Shown: one piece after another, positions 59,711-64,000 of the stretch
How positions within the stretch are numbered: the first letter of the stretch is position 1
Layout: the number at the start of each line of letters is the position of its first letter
Assembly: GCA_021817145.1 (NCBI GenBank)
Contig: JAKAVV010000004.1
Coordinates: forward strand, 62,001-126,000
Reading direction: 5' to 3'
DNA length: 64,000 nt
Origin: a bacterium
GTDB taxonomy: Bacteria; Vulcanimicrobiota; JABDET01
Program-made: the position numbers and the translations under genes
The notes under the pieces: model-generated
Database searches by the model: none
The model's input: the letters and a program-made list of their open reading frames with translations, nothing else
What the model was told of the DNA's origin: nothing

Positions 59711-60805
59711 TCAGTAAGGAGCTCTTCCTAACAAGCGATTAAAATCATCGGGATTGCTGCATTTTGACAAAGCTTCTTCATAAGTAATCAATCCTTGCTG
59801 ATACAAATTCTTCAAGGACTGATCAAGAGAAATCATTCCATACTGAGCCCCTGCTTGAATTAAGTTTGGGATCTGATGAGTTTTTCCTTCACGAATCACA
59901 TTTCTGACAGCAGGAGTAACGGTTAAAATCTCCATAGCCATGGATCTCCCCGCCCCTTTTGCTTTTTGAAGAAGAGCCTGAGACATAACCCCTTCCAAAC
60001 TGGCTGCAAGCTGCATGCGAATTTGCTGCTGCTGATGGGGGGGAAAGACATCCACAACTCTATCAATGGTCTGGGCAGCTCCGCTGGTATGCAAAGTCGC
60101 TAACACGACGTGTCCTGTCTCCGCTGCTGTTAAAGCCACACTGATCGTTTCCAGATCACGCATTTCACCGATTAAAATGACATTGGGATCCTGTCTTAAC
60201 ACTCGAGTTAAAGAAGCTGAAAACGAATGGGTATCTGGTCCAACTTCTCTCTGGCTGATCACAGATAACTTGTCCTTATGTAAAAATTCGATAGGATCCT
60301 CAATTGTAACAATATGACAGCGGCGATTTTCATTCACATGATTCAGCATTGCTGCCAGAGTCGTGGATTTTCCAGAACCTGTTGGGCCTGTTACCAGAAT
60401 CAACCCCCTGGGTTTAACTGCCATCTCTTTCAAAATAGGAGGAAGCCTTAATTCCTCAATGGTAAAAGGGCGAGCAGGAATAACGCGAAGAGCGGCTCCC
60501 CATGTTCCTCTTTGAAGATAGACATTCACGCGAAACCTGGAGAGTCCTGGCACACTGTAAGCCAGATCCAGCTCTTTCTCAGCAATAAATTCGGCTTTCT
60601 GCTGTTCTGTTAAAATACTCTCAATCATTCTTCTCAAATGATCAGGAGTCAGCATCTCATATCCCGCAGGGATCAACTCCCCATCAATTCTCAACATGGG
60701 AGGGCTTCCTGCTTTTAAATGTAAATCAGAAGCCCCCTTTTCCACCATCAATCTCAGTAAATCTTCAATTTGAACTTCAGCCTGCATTAAATCTTCCAAA
60801 GCCAT
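59711..60805 (-). CDS. pilT: Type IV pilus retraction ATPase PilT
   Basis: From ATG 60805 (AAGGAAGGTGATT upstream) the protein has 364 residues starting MALEDLMQAEVQIEDLLRLM; a frame extending to 60916 crosses the promoter and is not used. It has the Walker A GPTGSGKSTT, the Asp box ITIEDPIEFLH, Walker B ILIGEMRDLETI, the His box and the AIRNLIREGK-like segment (AVRNVIREGKTHQIPNLIQ). It powers pilus retraction and twitching. The other pilus genes are not in this window. Confidence 0.93.
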   Translation of the reverse strand: MALEDLMQAEVQIEDLLRLMVEKGASDLHLKAGSPPMLRIDGELIPAGYEMLTPDHLRRMIESILTEQQKAEFIAEKELDLAYSVPGLSRFRVNVYLQRGTWGAALRVIPARPFTIEELRLPPILKEMAVKPRGLILVTGPTGSGKSTTLAAMLNHVNENRRCHIVTIEDPIEFLHKDKLSVISQREVGPDTHSFSASLTRVLRQDPNVILIGEMRDLETISVALTAAETGHVVLATLHTSGAAQTIDRVVDVFPPHQQQQIRMQLAASLEGVMSQALLQKAKGAGRSMAMEILTVTPAVRNVIREGKTHQIPNLIQAGAQYGMISLDQSLKNLYQQGLITYEEALSKCSNPDDFNRLLGRAPY

Positions 60806-60830
60806 CCAATCACCTTCCTTGTTCCAAAAT

Positions 60831-60860
60831 ATTATAGCATAGATCAAGGGAAAAGAGCAA
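60831..60860 (-). promoter_or_regulatory. pilT promoter
   Basis: On the minus strand TTGCTC (60855-60860), 18 bp, TATAAT (60831-60836), with TG just before the -10 (extended form TGcTATAAT). Confidence 0.6.
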
Positions 60861-60888
60861 GTCTTTAGAATGAAAAGAAGAAAGAAAA

Positions 60889-61602
60889 ATGGACAGCGCG
60901 CGAAAAACAAAACCAAAACTCTATCTTTTTGACGTTGATTTAACCCTTATCCTCACTGCAGGATGTGGACGAAGAGCGTTCGCAAAAGCTTTTCAAGAAA
61001 TATCAGGAGTCTCTCAGATAGTAGAGAAAATTTCGATGACAGGGAAAACAGACACAGCCATTTTAAAAGAAGCCCTTCAACTCGGAGGTTTAACTGAGAT
61101 CAGCAGCGAAATAGAAAACCTTTTCTGGAAGCGTTATTTAGGGTATTTAAAAAGAGAATTGAACAGATCTAAAGAAGCTCAAATCAACCCCGGAATCCCG
61201 GCTATTTTAAATTCTCTCTCAGAAGACAGCTCCTGCTGTCTTGGGCTTTTAACAGGAAACATTCGAGCAGGGGCAAAAATTAAACTCGAACATTTTGGGT
61301 TATGGTCCTGTTTCCCGACTGGAGGATTTGGAGATGATGCTGAAGATCGGAGCATGGTAGCTCAAATCGCTGCTGCCAGGTGTTCGCAAGAATATAATTT
61401 CCGCTTTGAACCAGAAAATATTTACGTGATTGGAGATTCGCTTTTAGATATATCCTGCGCCAAAGCGATCCATGCGCAAGCTGTAGCTGTAGCGACAGGG
61501 GTTCATGATTATGAGACTCTTCAAGCTCAGAAACCGTATGCCGTATTCAAAAACTTTTCAAATCCAGAATCAATTTTGAAACTTTTAAAAAATGGAGCTT
61601 AG
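60889..61602 (+). CDS. HAD-superfamily phosphatase (phosphoglycolate phosphatase-like)
   Basis: This 237-residue protein has HAD motif I FDVDLTLI (nucleophile Asp15, Asp17), motif II GLLTGN, and motif III/IV with a Lys and YVIGDSLLDISCA. The cap domain lies between motifs I and II (about 25-90). It is probably a small-molecule phosphatase such as one acting on 2-phosphoglycolate; the substrate is not certain. It starts divergently from pilT and is followed 6 bp later by an unknown gene. Confidence 0.85.
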   Translation: MDSARKTKPKLYLFDVDLTLILTAGCGRRAFAKAFQEISGVSQIVEKISMTGKTDTAILKEALQLGGLTEISSEIENLFWKRYLGYLKRELNRSKEAQINPGIPAILNSLSEDSSCCLGLLTGNIRAGAKIKLEHFGLWSCFPTGGFGDDAEDRSMVAQIAAARCSQEYNFRFEPENIYVIGDSLLDISCAKAIHAQAVAVATGVHDYETLQAQKPYAVFKNFSNPESILKLLKNGA

Positions 61603-61608
61603 CAAAAA

Positions 61609-62097
61609 ATGATTGTAAAATTCTTTCTTGAAGATCCCGCCGATTTTCTCAACCCTTACTGGTATGAAAAATTAGGTGGAATCAACTGGTCTGAAAAAGG
61701 AGAAACTCTCACTATGCAGCATAAGGGAAGACCGATATGGAACCCCAATTTCAAACCTTCCCTTTTTCTAAATCATGGAATAAAAAAGATCCACATCCTT
61801 TTAAATCCATCAGAGCAAAATGAAAATATTCAAAAATCGTTGGAAGATCTTCTTCGTTTATTCTCCGAAGAGGAAGCAGTAGAAACAGAAAATGAATCTC
61901 TTTTTAAAATCTCTTCTTTTTCAACCCTTCAGCAGAGGCTGGAGAAGAGAACCTGGATACCCCTGCTTGAAGGAAAGGGAATTTCCATTTTTTTTAAAAA
62001 GGAAGTTTCAAAGACAGCGACGCAAAAAATTGTCGATCTGGCAAAAGAAAAAAAATGGATTTTAACATCTGTTGAAAAACTGTATGATTTGCCATGA
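61609..62097 (+). CDS. Hypothetical protein between HAD phosphatase and carboxylase
   Basis: This 162-residue soluble protein has no TM or signal. The N-terminal part has several aromatic residues ([16 protein letters not shown]) and the rest is mixed alpha/beta ([14 protein letters not shown]). No family recognised. Its stop overlaps the start of the carboxylase gene (ATGA), so it is co-translated and may belong to acyl-CoA metabolism. Confidence 0.6.
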   Translation: MIVKFFLEDPADFLNPYWYEKLGGINWSEKGETLTMQHKGRPIWNPNFKPSLFLNHGIKKIHILLNPSEQNENIQKSLEDLLRLFSEEEAVETENESLFKISSFSTLQQRLEKRTWIPLLEGKGISIFFKKEVSKTATQKIVDLAKEKKWILTSVEKLYDLP

Positions 62098-63638
62098 AGA
62101 ACAAAATTGAGCTTTTAGAAAAAAATCGGAAGATTTCTCTTTTGGGTGGAGGGGAAAAAAAGCTGCAGGATCAGCATAAAAAGGGGAAACTTTCTGCCCG
62201 AGAAAGAGTCAATCTTCTTCTGGATCCTGAAACATTTCAGGAGTGGGATCGATTCGCAACTCATGAGGCGCACAATTTTGAAATGCAGGATAAAAAAATC
62301 TGGGGGGATGGAGTGATTACTGGTTTTGGCAAAATCCATGGAAGACCAGTTTACACTTTTTCTCATGATTTTACTGTTCTAGGAGGTTCTTTAGGAGAAA
62401 GGTTTGCGCAGAAAATCTGCAAAATCATGGATGCCGCTCTAAAAAATGGTTCCCCTGTCATTGGATTAAATGACTCTGGAGGGGCCAGGATTCAAGAAGG
62501 AGTTGTGAGCCTTGGAGGATATGCCGAAATTTTTTGGAGAAACACTTATTTATCTGGGGTTGTTCCTCAAATCTCCATTATTCTCGGACCCTGCGCAGGA
62601 GGGGCAGTCTATTCTCCAGCTATCACGGACTTTATTATTATGGTAGATAAAATCAGTCACATGTTTATCACTGGACCTGAAGTCATAAAAGCCGTAACCA
62701 ATGAAAAAGTAACTTTTGAAGATCTGGGTGGCTCCCACGCTCACAGCGAAAAAAGCGGAGTTGCCCATTTTACAGCTAAAACAGAGGAAGAAGCCTTTCA
62801 ATTGTGCAGGAGATTATTAAGTTATCTCCCCCCCAATAATCTGGAAAACCCTCCTTCTTTAAAACCAACAGATAACCCTGAAAGACAGGAAACCATTCTG
62901 AATGAAATTATCCCTGATAATCCTAATAAGCCTTATGATGTGCGCGAAATAATTAAATGGACAGTTGATCAAGGGGAGTTTTTGGAAGTACAGCCTGCTT
63001 ACGCTAAAAACATTGTCATCGGATTTGCCCGGCTGAATGGAAAACCAGCGGGAATTATCGCTAACAATCCCTCTGTCCTGGCAGGCGCTCTGGATATCGC
63101 AGCATCGCTTAAAGCCGCTCGTTTTGTCCGATTCTGCGACTGTTTCAACATCCCCCTCATAACGTTTGTGGATGTTCCTGGATTTCTGCCTGGAACAGAA
63201 CAAGAATATGGCGGAATCATTAAACATGGAGCCAAACTTCTCTATGCTTTTGCTGAAGCCACTGTCCCAAAAATAACAGTCATTTTAAGAAAAGCTTATG
63301 GGGGGGCTTATGATGTCATGTGCTCAAAACATATCAGAGCAGATGCCAATTTTGCCTGGCCCTCTGCTGAAATCGCGGTTATGGGACCACAGGCAGCCAT
63401 CCAGATCATTTTTAAAAAGGAGCTTGAAAAAGCTGAAAATCCTGAGAAAAAGAAACAGGAGCTTGTTGAAAATTATATTGAAAAATTTGCCAGCCCTTAT
63501 GCAGCTGCTGCCAGAGGATATGTAGATGATATTATCATCCCTTCTGAAACTCGTCCTACTTTAATCAAAGTCCTTTCCAGCCTTGAAGGGAAAAGAGAAG
63601 CAAAACCACCTCGAAAACACGGAAATATTCCGTTATAA
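62094..63638 (+). CDS. Acyl-CoA carboxylase beta subunit (carboxyltransferase, PccB type)
   Basis: This 514-residue protein has [14 protein letters not shown] and the acyl-CoA site [13 protein letters not shown]-like ([19 protein letters not shown]). It has [17 protein letters not shown], then the carboxybiotin half with [20 protein letters not shown] and [14 protein letters not shown] then [14 protein letters not shown]. It transfers CO2 from biotin to propionyl-, acetyl- or a related acyl-CoA. The biotin carboxylase and carrier genes are not in this window. The 3' end overlaps the convergent cyclase gene by 6 bp. Confidence 0.93.
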   Translation: MKNKIELLEKNRKISLLGGGEKKLQDQHKKGKLSARERVNLLLDPETFQEWDRFATHEAHNFEMQDKKIWGDGVITGFGKIHGRPVYTFSHDFTVLGGSLGERFAQKICKIMDAALKNGSPVIGLNDSGGARIQEGVVSLGGYAEIFWRNTYLSGVVPQISIILGPCAGGAVYSPAITDFIIMVDKISHMFITGPEVIKAVTNEKVTFEDLGGSHAHSEKSGVAHFTAKTEEEAFQLCRRLLSYLPPNNLENPPSLKPTDNPERQETILNEIIPDNPNKPYDVREIIKWTVDQGEFLEVQPAYAKNIVIGFARLNGKPAGIIANNPSVLAGALDIAASLKAARFVRFCDCFNIPLITFVDVPGFLPGTEQEYGGIIKHGAKLLYAFAEATVPKITVILRKAYGGAYDVMCSKHIRADANFAWPSAEIAVMGPQAAIQIIFKKELEKAENPEKKKQELVENYIEKFASPYAAAARGYVDDIIIPSETRPTLIKVLSSLEGKREAKPPRKHGNIPL

Positions 63639-64000
63639 TGATTTACACTGACTGGCAGCAGTTAAGCAGTAGGTTTGAACTTGTTCCGCTTTCCCTTTAA
63701 TGGTTAGCGAACCAAGCGGCTTTATCAGATATTTTTCATGATAAAAATCTTTTACTGCCTGATAAGTGTCATGACTGATATAAACACTCCCCCCTTCTGC
63801 CAGCCCACATAATCTTGCGGCCAAATTAACTGTATCCCCAATGATTGTAAACTGCTTCTGCTCCTCTGAAATTTTTGTTGCATCAGCTCCGATATGCCCC
63901 ACTTTTACTGGACCAGTATGGATCCCAATCCCAACCTGAAAAGGGATTTCTCCATTATTTCTCATTTTTTCAATGATTTCCAACATTTCAATCGCGCAGG
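63633..64000 (-). CDS. Class III adenylate/guanylate cyclase, catalytic domain (5' end beyond window)
   Basis: The frame is open to the window edge, so the Met at 63986 is internal and the gene continues outside. Visible are [16 protein letters not shown] (with the metal-binding region conserved as IGIHTG) and [20 protein letters not shown], the class III cyclase core with the transition-state Asn/Arg. The end reads [15 protein letters not shown], the usual C-terminus. It makes cAMP or cGMP; the sensor domain is not seen. Confidence 0.88.
   Translation of the reverse strand, partial: CAIEMLEIIEKMRNNGEIPFQVGIGIHTGPVKVGHIGADATKISEEQKQFTIIGDTVNLAARLCGLAEGGSVYISHDTYQAVKDFYHEKYLIKPLGSLTIKGKAEQVQTYCLTAASQCKSL

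Noticed and set aside
60806-60916. N-terminal extension of PilT
   Set aside because: The region contains the promoter, and PilT proteins begin near MALEDLM.

Overview
This is a low-GC (roughly 40% by eye) bacterial chromosome segment. It is Gram-negative: there is an LpxD lipid A enzyme, a TolC-type efflux channel, two outer-membrane beta-barrel proteins and many lipoprotein or Sec signals. A complete aa3-type cytochrome c oxidase cluster shows oxygen respiration. Several c-type cytochromes, a decaheme cytochrome with its barrel, and a heme-barrel fusion suggest electron exchange across the outer membrane. No rRNA, tRNA or CRISPR array was seen. The gene mix would fit Nitrospirota, NC10 or a deltaproteobacterial-type lineage, but the window contains no marker that settles the taxon.

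Layout. 1-5.1 kb is a decayed accessory region. It has two secreted paralogues with an RTX-like tail and paired EF-hand loops, duplicated flanking DNA with two remnants of a macro-domain gene, a truncated NYN-domain gene in more GC-rich DNA, and an IS3-type transposase scrap. 5.1-9.7 kb carries an FAH-family hydrolase, a ClC chloride transporter, a thiolase and MsrA. 9.7-10.6 kb is a HicBA toxin-antitoxin operon with a small zinc-finger gene and a consensus promoter. 10.8-16.8 kb is a TolC/MFP/RND efflux operon, followed by an OsmC plus ECF sigma operon on the other strand. 18-25.7 kb holds housekeeping genes (class I aldolase, MBL hydrolase, YkgJ-TPR protein, 2-hydroxyacid dehydrogenase, SprA-type peptidase, LhgO, YchF). 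25.8-27.9 kb has a Met-rich small protein, VapBC and an orphan gene. 27.9-31.9 kb encodes a three-subunit molybdenum hydroxylase of the 4-hydroxybenzoyl-CoA reductase type.

31.9-38.6 kb, minus strand, is a four-gene operon: MtrA/DmsE-like decaheme cytochrome, large outer-membrane barrel, DUF1848 iron-sulfur protein, and a membrane-anchored diheme protein built from two copies of one module. After a RES-Xre toxin-antitoxin pair comes an operon of CopD-like protein, thioesterase, Crp/Fnr regulator, nitronate-monooxygenase-like flavoprotein and radical SAM/SPASM protein. It is divergent from a NarX/NarL-like two-component system. Then come hemerythrin, divergent from a CuA-like cupredoxin plus a Cyc2-like heme-barrel fusion protein. 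Nearly identical 20-bp palindromes lie in both divergent intergenic regions, which suggests one regulon.

48.5-57.9 kb is a minus-strand oxidase operon: ctaC, ctaD, ctaB, two subunit III genes, subunit IV, Sco, ctaA, a diheme cytochrome c and, unexpectedly, lpxD. The end of the window has rplY, pth, pilT, a HAD phosphatase, an unknown gene, an acyl-CoA carboxylase beta subunit and the 3' part of a nucleotide cyclase gene.

The most interesting theme is two separate potential outer-membrane electron conduits (decaheme plus barrel, and cupredoxin plus heme-barrel fusion) within 20 kb of a full oxidase operon. This resembles the gene logic of Fe(II)-oxidising or other extracellular-electron-using bacteria. 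That physiology is inference; the motifs and gene order are read directly.
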